Assembly (NCBI GenBank): GCA_034669525.1
Contig: JAXDNH010000140.1
Coordinates: 1 to 9,600, forward strand
DNA length: 9,600 nucleotides
Source of the DNA: JAFASC01 sp034669525
Lineage (GTDB): Bacteria > Pseudomonadota > Alphaproteobacteria > Rhizobiales > Beijerinckiaceae
Reading direction: 5' to 3'
Below, in pieces: positions 1-5,968 of this stretch. Below the pieces are notes generated by a model. The model searched no databases and had not been told where the DNA came from. It saw nothing but the letters and a program-made list of their open reading frames with translations. The stretch's first letter is position 1; every line of letters starts with the position of its first letter. Made by a program: the position numbers and the translations under genes.

Positions 1-758
1 CCGCCCGGCGGCATCACATAATCGTCGGGCGTGATAATCTTCACACGGTCGATGTGACCGTCGATCGACGACGTCGATTCGATCGTATCTTTGAGACACT
101 TGATCCCGGTCCACACGCTCGCATAACGCGACAGCGCAAAGCCGTAGAGGCCGTAATCCAGGATTTCCTGCACGCCGGCGGGCGACAGGATCGGCATCAT
201 CACATCGACGAGATGAAACTCCGATTGATGCGCCGTCGTGGACGATTCCGCGGTGTGATCGTCGCCCATAAGTGCGAGCACGCCGCCATTCTTGCTCGTG
301 CCGGCAAGATTGGCGTGACGGAACACGTCACCGCAGCGATCGACGCCGGGTCCCTTGCCGTACCAGATCGCAAACACGCCGTCGTATTTGCCCTCGCCGC
401 GGATTTCGGCCTGCTGCGCACCCCAGATCGCAGTCGCTGCCAAATCTTCGTTCAGACCTGGCACGAATTTGATGTCGTTCGGATCGAACACGCTCTTTGC
501 GCGATGCATCTGCTGGTCGATGCCACCGAGCGGCGAGCCGCGATAACCGGTGATCAATCCCGCGGTGTTCAGCCCGGCGAGACGGTCGCGCGCCTTCTGC
601 ATGAGCAGCAGGCGAACAACTGCCTGCGTGCCGGAGGCAAAAACTCGATCCTTGGAGAGGTCGAAAACGTCATTCAGGGAGATATGTTCGAAAGCTTCGG
701 CAACGCGCGTTGCCGCGTCCTCCGCTCCGAGGCCGCGGTCAAATACTTCGCTCGCCAT
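1..758 (-). CDS. Fused indolepyruvate ferredoxin oxidoreductase, N-terminal part (runs off left edge)
   Basis: This reading frame stays open from an ATG at 758-756 to the window edge, so about 252 N-terminal residues are seen. The family oxidatively decarboxylates aryl pyruvates such as indolepyruvate to acyl-CoA, using thiamine diphosphate and Fe-S centres and passing electrons to ferredoxin, in aromatic amino-acid catabolism. The aerobic proteobacterial form is a single chain of about 1100-1200 residues with the alpha and beta parts fused. Seen here: a start region with SLNDVFDLSKDRVF (residues 27-40), then TGYRGSPLGGIDQQM (about 70-84), PGLNEDLAATAIWGAQQAE (about 100-118), YGKGPGVDRCGDVFRHANLA (about 133-152) and GDDHTAESSTTAHQSE (about 165-180). 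These match the N-terminal pyrimidine-binding half of the fused enzyme. A GGGAG Shine-Dalgarno (complement of 765-769) sits six to seven bases before the ATG. The gene is divergent from the small ORF/cysQ unit. The identification is confident; the fused state is inferred because the C-terminal part is outside the window. Confidence 0.9.
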   Translation of the reverse strand, partial: MASEVFDRGLGAEDAATRVAEAFEHISLNDVFDLSKDRVFASGTQAVVRLLLMQKARDRLAGLNTAGLITGYRGSPLGGIDQQMHRAKSVFDPNDIKFVPGLNEDLAATAIWGAQQAEIRGEGKYDGVFAIWYGKGPGVDRCGDVFRHANLAGTSKNGGVLALMGDDHTAESSTTAHQSEFHLVDVMMPILSPAGVQEILDYGLYGFALSRYASVWTGIKCLKDTIESTSSIDGHIDRVKIITPDDYVMPPG

Positions 759-795
759 AGACGTCTCCCGCCCGGCTCAGCGTCCGGTTCCGTTT

Positions 796-816
796 CCCAA
801 ATCTAATCTGATTGGG
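796..816. repeat. Imperfect inverted repeat in the divergent promoter gap
   Basis: Arms CCCAAATC (796-803) and GATTGGG (810-816) pair around a 6-base spacer, with one extra A in the left arm. The repeat lies between the divergent oxidoreductase gene and the small ORF/cysQ unit, only 12 bases from a much better palindrome at 829-843. It could be a weak operator half or chance. No strong sigma70 promoter could be assigned in this gap on either strand. Confidence 0.2.
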
Positions 817-828
817 TCCCGCATTTAA

Positions 829-843
829 GTCAGCAATGCTGAC
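829..843. promoter_or_regulatory. Perfect 15-bp palindrome, candidate operator
   Basis: The sequence GTCAGCAATGCTGAC has two perfect 7-base arms (GTCAGCA and TGCTGAC) around one central A. It lies 70 bases upstream of the oxidoreductase start on the minus strand and 23 bases upstream of the GTG of the small ORF at 867 on the plus strand. That is where a dimeric regulator would sit to control one or both divergent units. The loop would be a single base, so it is not a plausible RNA terminator, and no T-run follows. I do not recognise the motif as belonging to a specific regulator family. It resembles Lrp/AsnC-type CAGCA...TGCTG sites, but the central spacer is shorter than in the E. coli Lrp consensus. 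Confidence 0.45.
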
Positions 844-866
844 ATTTTGGGATCGGAGGGTCAATT

Positions 867-959
867 GTGCCAGAGGACATGGCTGATCTTGCCCGATTAG
901 GGGCCGCTTGCCTTGAAACCATCGGCAACTTGGCGCACATGACATTGGAACAGCTCTAA
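867..959 (+). CDS. Possible 30-residue small protein or leader ORF upstream of cysQ
   Basis: A GTG start at 867 is preceded by a strong Shine-Dalgarno, GGAGGG at 855-860, with six bases of spacing. The frame stays open for 30 codons to TAA at 957-959, ending 14 bases before the ATG of cysQ. The product would be soluble and helical (an internal stretch reads MADLARLGAACLETIGN), with no signal peptide or membrane segment. I recognise no family. The SD is clearly better than the weak one in front of cysQ, so translation through this ORF could help translate cysQ, or it may be a leader. It could also be chance: the length is too short for coding statistics. Confidence 0.35.
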   Translation: MPEDMADLARLGAACLETIGNLAHMTLEQL

Positions 960-973
960 AGGCTTGGCCTTTC

Positions 974-1858
974 ATGGACCTCGGTCCAATTCAATCCGGG
1001 CGACCGGGTCTCTCCTACGACCAGATCGCCGAAATTCTCGCAGACATCGCATTGCAGGCTGGCCCCGCAATCATGCGGGTCTATGAGCGCCGCGATCCGG
1101 GCGCACGCATGAAGCCCGACCGTTCGCCCGTTTGCGAAGCAGACGAACTCGCCGAGCAGGTGATCCTGGATGCGCTCTCGGTCCGGTTGCCGCAATGGCG
1201 GGTGATCGCTGAGGAATCTGCCTCCCGGGGCATCATTCCCATCTGCGGCCGCGGCTTCCTGCTGGTTGACCCTCTCGACGGCACAAAGGAGTTCCTCGAC
1301 CGCAACGGCGAGTTCACCGTCAACATCGCGCTGATTGTCGACGGCACACCCCGCGCCGGCGCCGTCTACGCGCCTGCGCTGGGAAAACTTTGGTTTGGTG
1401 GCGAACGCGCCTATGCCTGCGATGCCAAGCCGGGCGCGCCCTTGCCGGGGACGGGCGACCGGCGGGAACTGCATGTCCGTTCCGTTCCTTCGGCTGACAT
1501 AATCGCGCTGACCAGCCGCTCGCATCTCGAAGCCGAGACCGAAGGGCTGCTCTCGGCGTTGCCGGTCGGGCAACGCCGGGCAATCGGCTCGTCGATAAAA
1601 TTTTGCCTGATTGCCGAAGGGCTTGCGGATTTCTACCCCCGCTTCGGCCCGACGATGGAATGGGACGTAGCGGCCGGAGAAGCGGTGCTGCGAGCAGCCG
1701 GCGGCCTCGTTCTGTCCCCCGAGGGCGAGCCCCCCTGTTACGGCAAGAAAAGCGAGGGCTATCGTAGCGGCTCGTTCATCGCCTGGGGCGGGATCAGCCC
1801 TGAGCGGGCAGCCGAACATACCCGCGCCTCGGCGAGAACCGCCGCAAGGGTTCATTAA
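974..1858 (+). CDS. cysQ: 3'(2'),5'-bisphosphate nucleotidase CysQ (inositol monophosphatase family)
   Basis: The 294-residue protein belongs to the metal-dependent, lithium-sensitive inositol monophosphatase superfamily. CysQ removes the 3'-phosphate from PAP (and PAPS), recycling the by-product of sulfate assimilation and sulfotransfer in the cytoplasm. Seen in the sequence: KPDRSPVCEADELAE (residues 47-61), the metal-binding IAEES (E80/E81), the CysQ-type signature VDPLDGTKEF (98-107, D99 and D102 as metal ligands), and EWDVAAGEAVLRAAGG (229-244), carrying the WD metal/substrate motif. DPLDGTKEF, rather than DPIDGT, favours CysQ over inositol or histidinol phosphatases. The length is slightly above the usual 250-270 because of a roughly 12-residue N-terminal lead and a basic tail. 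The ATG at 974 has only a weak AAAGG (958-962). Translation may be coupled to the small ORF ending at 959. All catalytic residues appear intact. Confidence 0.92.
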   Translation: MDLGPIQSGRPGLSYDQIAEILADIALQAGPAIMRVYERRDPGARMKPDRSPVCEADELAEQVILDALSVRLPQWRVIAEESASRGIIPICGRGFLLVDPLDGTKEFLDRNGEFTVNIALIVDGTPRAGAVYAPALGKLWFGGERAYACDAKPGAPLPGTGDRRELHVRSVPSADIIALTSRSHLEAETEGLLSALPVGQRRAIGSSIKFCLIAEGLADFYPRFGPTMEWDVAAGEAVLRAAGGLVLSPEGEPPCYGKKSEGYRSGSFIAWGGISPERAAEHTRASARTAARVH

Positions 1859-1957
1859 CCACATCCGGGCAGAATCGGCCTGCACCTCGCGACCGGCACG
1901 TCACGGCTCCGACATTTTTGCGGGCGATTCTGATGCCGGTTTGACCGGAGATATTTC

Positions 1958-2533
1958 ATGCGCCCGATGACCCGACGGGATGCGATCCTGACCTTGGCTG
2001 CCTGCACTACGGCGAGCCCCGCTGCCCTCGCCGCCCTTGGCGAACGCCCCGGTACCTATTCCGAGAACGAGATCGTCGACAGCGGCCACCGCTTTTTCGG
2101 CTCGATCTCGCGCGGTCTTGCCGAGGCGGTCGAATCGGCGACCCGCAAATGGGGACGGCCGAATGCCTACATCCTCGGTCAGGAAGGCGCCGGCGCCTTC
2201 GTCGGCGGCGTCCGCTACGGCCAAGGCGTCATGTACACCCGCAATGCCGGGGACCGGCGCGTCTTCTGGCAGGGTCCCTCCGTGGGTTTTGACGCCGGCG
2301 CCGACGGCGACCGCACCATGATGCTCGTCTACAACCTGCCCGCCGTGGAGGCGATTTTCCGCCGCTTCGGTGGTGTCGACGGGTCGGCTTACCTCGTCGG
2401 CGGCTTCGGCCTGACGGCGCTCAAGGCGGACGAGGTTGTGATCGTGCCGATCCGGGCGGGCGTCGGCGCACGCCTTGGGGTGAATCTCGGCTACCTGAAG
2501 TTCACGCCAGAATCGACCTGGAACCCCTTCTGA
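1958..2533 (+). CDS. eipA: Envelope integrity protein EipA (DUF1134)
   Basis: The 191-residue exported protein has the DUF1134 fold. In Brucella abortus, EipA is a periplasmic protein needed for envelope-stress resistance and virulence; its biochemical activity is not settled. Family hallmarks seen: NAYILGQEGAGAFVGGVRYG (69-88), GDRTMMLVYNLP (117-128), GGVDGSAYLVGGFG (138-151) and the C-terminal NLGYLKFTPESTWNPF (176-191). The start has GGAG at 1947-1950 with seven bases of spacing, which favours the ATG at 1958 over the in-frame ATG at 1967. The N-terminus is odd: TRRDAILTLAA (5-15) looks like a partial twin-arginine signal, L-A-A-C (13-16) fits a lipobox, and a signal peptidase I site after A-L-A (23-25) is also possible. 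A CtrA-like half-site, TTAACC (1855-1860), lies about 100 bases upstream at the cysQ stop codon, but no full TTAA-N7-TTAA box is seen. Confidence 0.93.
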   Translation: MRPMTRRDAILTLAACTTASPAALAALGERPGTYSENEIVDSGHRFFGSISRGLAEAVESATRKWGRPNAYILGQEGAGAFVGGVRYGQGVMYTRNAGDRRVFWQGPSVGFDAGADGDRTMMLVYNLPAVEAIFRRFGGVDGSAYLVGGFGLTALKADEVVIVPIRAGVGARLGVNLGYLKFTPESTWNPF

Positions 2534-2604
2534 TCGGCGACATCTGAGGCCTCGCAAGCGCGACAGGGACGCGACGGCGTGCCTTTTGCGTTCAGGAGTC
2601 CGGC

Positions 2605-2649
2605 GTGGCATTGTCCGCGCGCTTTCGGCGGACGTTCTGGTGTCTTTGA
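2605..2649 (+). CDS. Possible 14-residue leader peptide ahead of the coiled-coil gene
   Basis: A GTG at 2605 is preceded by AGGAG at 2594-2598 with an ideal six-base spacing. It opens a 14-codon frame (MALSARFRRTFWCL) ending in TGA at 2647-2649, nine bases before the TTG start at 2659. The ORF contains the hairpin at 2613-2633, and its stop overlaps the GAGG ribosome-binding site of the next gene. The layout resembles a translational leader, but there is no run of regulatory codons and the evidence is only positional. It may be chance. Confidence 0.2.
   Translation: MALSARFRRTFWCL
2613..2633 (+). promoter_or_regulatory. Short hairpin in the eipA to coiled-coil-gene spacer
   Basis: Arms GTCCGC (2613-2618) and GCGGAC (2628-2633) form a perfect 6-bp stem with a 9-base loop. 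The sequence after it, GTTCTGGTGTCTTT, is only partly T-rich, so this is a poor intrinsic terminator. It may slow transcription between eipA and the next gene or act in the leader. Confidence 0.25.
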
Positions 2650-2658
2650 GGCAACGCC

Positions 2659-4035
2659 TTGATTGAGCAGGCGATGATATTTGCGCTCGGCTTCTTTGTA
2701 GCCGGGCTTCTCGCGCTGCTTTTCCTCCCCGCGGTCCAGCGCCGCGCCGCGCGCTTATCTGCGCGCCGCCTCGAAATGCAGCTTCCGCTTTCCATGGACG
2801 AGATCGTCGCCGAGCGCGATCAGCTCCGGGCGGAATTCGCGGTCGAACGGCGCCGGATCGAGCAAAAGCTCGAGGCAGCGGCGGACGCTCAGGCCCATCA
2901 TATGGGCGAGATCGGACGCCAGAACGCGGCGATCAACGACCTCAACGGGCAGCTCTCCGACACTTGCGAGGAGCTTCGTGCGCTCGGCGACGCGAAAGAC
3001 GCGCTGCACCGTGAAATGACGGAAACGGAGGCAGCGCTCGCCGCGACCCGCACGGCTTTCGACGACGAAACCGGTTCCCATGGCGCAACACGCGGGAGCC
3101 TCGCGGCGCTGCGGGGCGACCACGCCGCGCTGGAACAGGTGGCCCACGAGCAGCGCGCCTCTTTGGCGGCCCTGGAGACGCGCGGCGCAGCGCTCGATCT
3201 GCGCATTGTCGCGCTCACCCACCAGAAGGAGGAACTCGAAAGGAACTTGCAGGCCAAGACTTCAGAAGCCGAGGTGCTTCTCGTCGAGCGGGATCTTGCC
3301 CGGGCCGAGCGCGAGGGCCTCGAAACCCTGCGCGCGACGCTGCAACGGCGTCTCGACCAAGAAGCTTTGCGGGCTGCCGATCTCAGGGATCAAATTGAAG
3401 CATTGCGCCGCCGCGTGGACGAAGCCGATAGAGCCCGGGTCGCCGGCGAGCAGTCCCGCGATGGCGCCGAGCAGCGTCACGCAGCAGCGGCGAAGAAGGT
3501 CGAGGACCAAGAACAAAGGATTCGCGCATTGCAAACCGCCGCTGCGGAGCGGCATGCAACGCAAATCGCGGAGATTGCAACGCTCGGGGGTCAATTGGAG
3601 ACCGCGCGTCGCGAACACGCGAGCTTGCGGGAAGAGCGTCGCGCCCGCGGCAGCGAAGCGGTGCAAAAACTCGAAGCCGAAATTGGCAACGCACGCGCGG
3701 CGGAAGCGGAATGGAAAGCGCGCCACAACAAGCAGGCAGCGGAAATCGCCGCACTTACTTTTGCTCTTGAAAGCGCGCGGCAACAGGCGCAGCGCGAAAC
3801 CGCCACAACGCCGGGCGGCGGATCGGCCGCCGCAAACGCCGCAGCAATGCCCGATCCAGCGGTTGGCCAGCGCGAAGAGACAGCGCTGCTGCGCCAGGCG
3901 ATCGCCGATCTTGGCTCGGAAGTCGTGCGGATTGCCGATTCCCTGAAAGAGTCGAACGCTCCCGAAGACGGCGGCCCGATGCCGCCCGATATGATCGGGG
4001 TTCGCGAGCGCGGCCGCGCACGCGCGCAGACTTAG
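2659..4035 (+). CDS. Inner-membrane-anchored coiled-coil protein (hypothetical)
   Basis: The protein has 458 residues. Residues 7-26 form one hydrophobic N-terminal helix (IFALGFFVAGLLALLFLPAV) followed by a basic stretch (QRRAARLSARR), so the bulk should be cytoplasmic. A conserved-looking juxtamembrane block, LEMQLPLSMDEIVAERDQLR, follows at about 39-58. Residues about 60-400 are almost entirely Ala/Glu/Arg/Gln-rich heptad-like coiled coil. The C-terminal 60 residues carry a short leucine-rich helix (ALLRQAIADLGSEVVRIADS) and a Pro/Gly/Arg-rich tail. I know this architecture as a conserved hypothetical in Hyphomicrobiales; its function is not established, and a scaffold or envelope role is only a guess. 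The TTG start at 2659 is preferred because GAGG (2648-2651) lies seven bases upstream. The ATG at 2674 would have poor SD spacing and would trim the membrane helix. Long open frames on the other frames and strand are GC-skew shadows. Confidence 0.85.
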   Translation: MIEQAMIFALGFFVAGLLALLFLPAVQRRAARLSARRLEMQLPLSMDEIVAERDQLRAEFAVERRRIEQKLEAAADAQAHHMGEIGRQNAAINDLNGQLSDTCEELRALGDAKDALHREMTETEAALAATRTAFDDETGSHGATRGSLAALRGDHAALEQVAHEQRASLAALETRGAALDLRIVALTHQKEELERNLQAKTSEAEVLLVERDLARAEREGLETLRATLQRRLDQEALRAADLRDQIEALRRRVDEADRARVAGEQSRDGAEQRHAAAAKKVEDQEQRIRALQTAAAERHATQIAEIATLGGQLETARREHASLREERRARGSEAVQKLEAEIGNARAAEAEWKARHNKQAAEIAALTFALESARQQAQRETATTPGGGSAAANAAAMPDPAVGQREETALLRQAIADLGSEVVRIADSLKESNAPEDGGPMPPDMIGVRERGRARAQT

Positions 4036-4170
4036 CTGCGGAGCGCCGCGGCGCATCTACTTGCGCAGGCCCGCCATCGCCCGCCCGACAATCTCCTGAA
4101 TTTACGCGACATCCGGCAAGCGCTGCGCGGCGAGAAGAGCCGATAAGCCACGCTTCGACCCTTGCGTCAG

Positions 4171-4199
4171 TTGAGAATGGCTCGGCATCAACACATAAT
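4171..4199 (+). promoter_or_regulatory. Predicted sigma70-type promoter of the acyltransferase gene
   Basis: TTGAGA (4171-4176, five of six matches to TTGACA) and CATAAT (4194-4199, five of six to TATAAT) are separated by exactly 17 bases. Transcription would start near 4205-4207, giving a leader of about 25 bases before the ATG at 4231. This is the best promoter-like sequence in the window and indicates that the acyltransferase has its own promoter instead of depending on the coiled-coil gene, which ends 195 bases upstream. Confidence 0.55.
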
Positions 4200-4226
4200 C
4201 CTCCCAAAGCACAAAAAACGGGAGGA
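4199..4226 (+). promoter_or_regulatory. Inverted repeat spanning predicted transcription start and Shine-Dalgarno
   Basis: TCCTCCC (4199-4205) and GGGAGGA (4220-4226) are perfect 7-base inverted arms separated by 14 A-rich bases. The right arm contains the GGAGG ribosome-binding site (4221-4225) of the acyltransferase. The arm centres are 21 bp apart, two helical turns, which suits a dimeric repressor overlapping the start site. In a transcript arising further upstream, the same arms would form a hairpin hiding the SD. A transcript from the predicted promoter would begin at or after the left arm and lack it, so the operator reading fits that promoter better. Confidence 0.4.
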
Positions 4227-4230
4227 AACG

Positions 4231-5694
4231 ATGGAGCGACTTTCCGGCCTGGACGCGAGTTTCCTCTACGGCGAGACGCCGGAGACGCCCACGCATACGG
4301 CACCGCTGTGGATTTTCGAGCCGCCGCCCGAGGGCAACACCGCTTTCGAAAGCTTCCGCGAACATATCAAGGCGCGCCTGCACCTGCTCCCGTTCTTTCA
4401 CCGCAAGCTAGTTTTGTCGCCGATTCAGTTCGATCACCCGGTGTGGATCGACGAGGACGACATCGATCTCGATTATCACATCCGACAAGTGGCGTTGCCG
4501 AAGCCCGGCACGGACCAGCAGCTGCGCACGCTGGTGTCGCGCCTGCATATGATCCTGCTCGATCGCGCGCGCCCGCTTTGGCAGTTTTATGTGATCGATG
4601 GCTTGCAAGGCGGCCGCTTCGCCATCTATGCAAAGCTGCATCATGCGGCCGTCGATGGCGGCGCCGGCATGGTGATCATGGAGACGATTTTCAGCTCGAC
4701 ACCCGAGCCTGGCGAGGTTCCGCCGCCGCCCGAAAAAAGGAAAGAAGGCCCGCCAAATCTCTTCGAGCTAATCAGCACGTCATACGCCAGCTTTTTCCGG
4801 CAGCAGCAACAATTCTTCGAATCCTGGCCCGACATCAGCAAGGCGCTCACCAATGTGAGCCAGCGTTTGGTCGAGGACGTGGAGAAGCGGCGGGAGATGC
4901 CGACGCTCGCGCCGAAGACGATCTTCAACACGACGGTTTCCAACCAGCGCTCGCTCGGCACGTGCACGATCCCGCTCGGCGAGACAAAGGACCTCGGCAA
5001 GGCGCTCGATGCCAAGCTCAACGATGTCGTGATGGCAATCTGCGCCGGCGCGCTGCGCCGTTATCTCAAGAAACGCGATGCGCTGCCTGAGGAATCGCTG
5101 ATCACGGCGGTTCCCGTGTCGCTGCGCGAGGCCGGCAACACCGATATCAACAACCAGGTCACGACCATGCTGTGCCGGCTCGCGACCGAGATAGCCGACC
5201 CGATCGAGCGGCTGCAGGCGATCAAGGAATCGTCGAAGGATTCGAAGGCGCGGCTCGCCGACGTCAAGGACGTGATGCCGCGCGACATTTCCTGGTTCGG
5301 CGCGCCGATCGTCATGACGGCGCTCGCGCGCATGTCCGGGCAAGCCAATCTGCCGGACGCGTTTCCGCCTGTCGTCAATGTCCTGATCTCCAACGTGCCG
5401 GGTCCGCGCAAGGAGAAATATTGTCTCGGGGCCAAGATGCTGCACGTCTACCCGGTCTCTGCGATCGGACATGGACTGGCGCTGAACATCACGTTGATCA
5501 GCTATTTGGACCAGCTCGATTTCGGCCTGATCGCCTGCCGCGATGTCGTGCCGGACATCGACAAGCTGACCGGCTACCTCGTCGAGGAGTTCGAAGAGCT
5601 GAAACGCGCCGTGGAGCAGCGCCGTGCCAAAATTGAAGCGCCGCGCGAGAAGAGCCGGACGAAGCGCGAGCAGAAGGTGGCGGCGGGGACGTGA
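4231..5694 (+). CDS. Wax ester synthase / diacylglycerol acyltransferase (WS/DGAT)
   Basis: The 487-residue protein has the length and order of bacterial WS/DGAT enzymes, which transfer a fatty acyl group from acyl-CoA to a long-chain alcohol or diacylglycerol, making wax esters or triacylglycerol storage lipid at the membrane. Seen: the N-terminal MERLSGLDASFLYGET (1-16), PLWQFYVIDGL (115-125), the catalytic HHxxxDG as HHAAVDGG (137-144, with H138 and D142 as key residues), NDVVMAICAGALRRYL (about 268-283), and ISNVPGPRKEKY in the C-terminal DUF1298 region, ending in a basic Lys/Arg/Glu tail. The ATG at 4231 is chosen because GGAGG sits five bases upstream. An in-frame TTG at 4162 would add 23 residues, but it has no SD and would read through the predicted promoter. 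The natural substrate (wax ester or triacylglycerol) cannot be told from sequence. No lipid genes lie beside it. Confidence 0.93.
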   Translation: MERLSGLDASFLYGETPETPTHTAPLWIFEPPPEGNTAFESFREHIKARLHLLPFFHRKLVLSPIQFDHPVWIDEDDIDLDYHIRQVALPKPGTDQQLRTLVSRLHMILLDRARPLWQFYVIDGLQGGRFAIYAKLHHAAVDGGAGMVIMETIFSSTPEPGEVPPPPEKRKEGPPNLFELISTSYASFFRQQQQFFESWPDISKALTNVSQRLVEDVEKRREMPTLAPKTIFNTTVSNQRSLGTCTIPLGETKDLGKALDAKLNDVVMAICAGALRRYLKKRDALPEESLITAVPVSLREAGNTDINNQVTTMLCRLATEIADPIERLQAIKESSKDSKARLADVKDVMPRDISWFGAPIVMTALARMSGQANLPDAFPPVVNVLISNVPGPRKEKYCLGAKMLHVYPVSAIGHGLALNITLISYLDQLDFGLIACRDVVPDIDKLTGYLVEEFEELKRAVEQRRAKIEAPREKSRTKREQKVAAGT

Positions 5695-5968
5695 GGTGCT
5701 GGTGGCGCAAGGCGAACGGAGGGGCCGCGTGGGCCAGCTTTGGTTGCGGAGGCGCGGACTGACCCCGTGGATAATCTTGTGGGTTTGCTCTGGCTCCAGG
5801 ACCAGCGCGGCGAGTGCCGGTAAGTCCGTCCGGCTTGCCCGCGCCGCGGGGCCCTATCCGGTCCCGCCTAGCGCCATCGGCACCATGCACCCGGCTCGTC
5901 GCTCCTAAGAAGCGGCGATCAATTGCAAGGCAACTTGCGATAGGCTACAGTCGGACCATACCCATCCA
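5695..5968. other. Intergenic stretch of 274 bases between acyltransferase and TIR operon
   Basis: No convincing gene, RNA gene or repeat is seen here. The first 210 bases are very GC-rich and contain weak GC stems, for example CCCGC/GCGGG near 5838-5850, without T-runs, so no intrinsic terminator is called. From about 5905 the sequence becomes visibly more AT-rich, and a short inverted repeat, GCAAG (5925-5929) with CTTGC (5934-5938), appears just ahead of the TIR gene. Short open frames across the region (such as one ending at 5908) lack a ribosome-binding site and read as low-complexity Arg/Ala/Gly peptide. Confidence 0.5.
5923..5951 (+). promoter_or_regulatory. Weak candidate promoter of the TIR-STAND operon
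   Basis: TTGCAA (5923-5928) and TACAGT (5946-5951) are 17 bases apart and each match the sigma70 hexamers at four of six positions. Transcription would begin near 5958, leaving only about 11 bases before the ATG at 5969. An overlapping alternative (TTGCGA at 5935, CATACC at 5957) would start the message on the ATG itself. Both fit with the absence of a Shine-Dalgarno in front of the TIR gene. Confidence 0.25.

Noticed and set aside
54..806. 250-codon plus-strand open frame over the left-edge gene
   Set aside because: It is antisense to the clearly recognisable oxidoreductase on the minus strand, its peptide is Arg/His-rich with no recognisable domain, and it has no ribosome-binding site.
1855..1862. 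CtrA-binding site upstream of eipA
   Set aside because: Only a half-site (TTAACCAC) is present, and it is part of the cysQ stop region. The full TTAA-N7-TTAA box is missing, so it is mentioned only as a possibility under eipA.
956..1885. 309-codon minus-strand open frame opposite cysQ
   Set aside because: It mirrors the cysQ codons (third-position GC effect). CysQ has all its family motifs, and the antisense peptide resembles nothing.
3080..3946. 288-codon plus-strand and 264-codon minus-strand open frames within the coiled-coil gene
   Set aside because: Repetitive Ala/Glu/Arg codons in GC-rich DNA keep the other frames open. Both peptides are low-complexity and lack start signals.
4043..4054. 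GCGCCGCGGCGC perfect palindrome just after the coiled-coil gene, as a terminator
   Set aside because: No T-run follows, and a hairpin would have at most a 4-bp stem. Such GC palindromes are frequent in this composition.
4162..4230. Upstream TTG start for the acyltransferase, adding 23 residues
   Set aside because: There is no Shine-Dalgarno, the extension is not typical of the family, and the stretch contains the predicted promoter. The ATG at 4231 has GGAGG at five bases.
5624..5908. 94-codon plus-strand ORF in the gap after the acyltransferase
   Set aside because: It starts inside the acyltransferase gene in another frame, has no SD, and gives an Arg/Ala/Gly-rich peptide without recognisable features.
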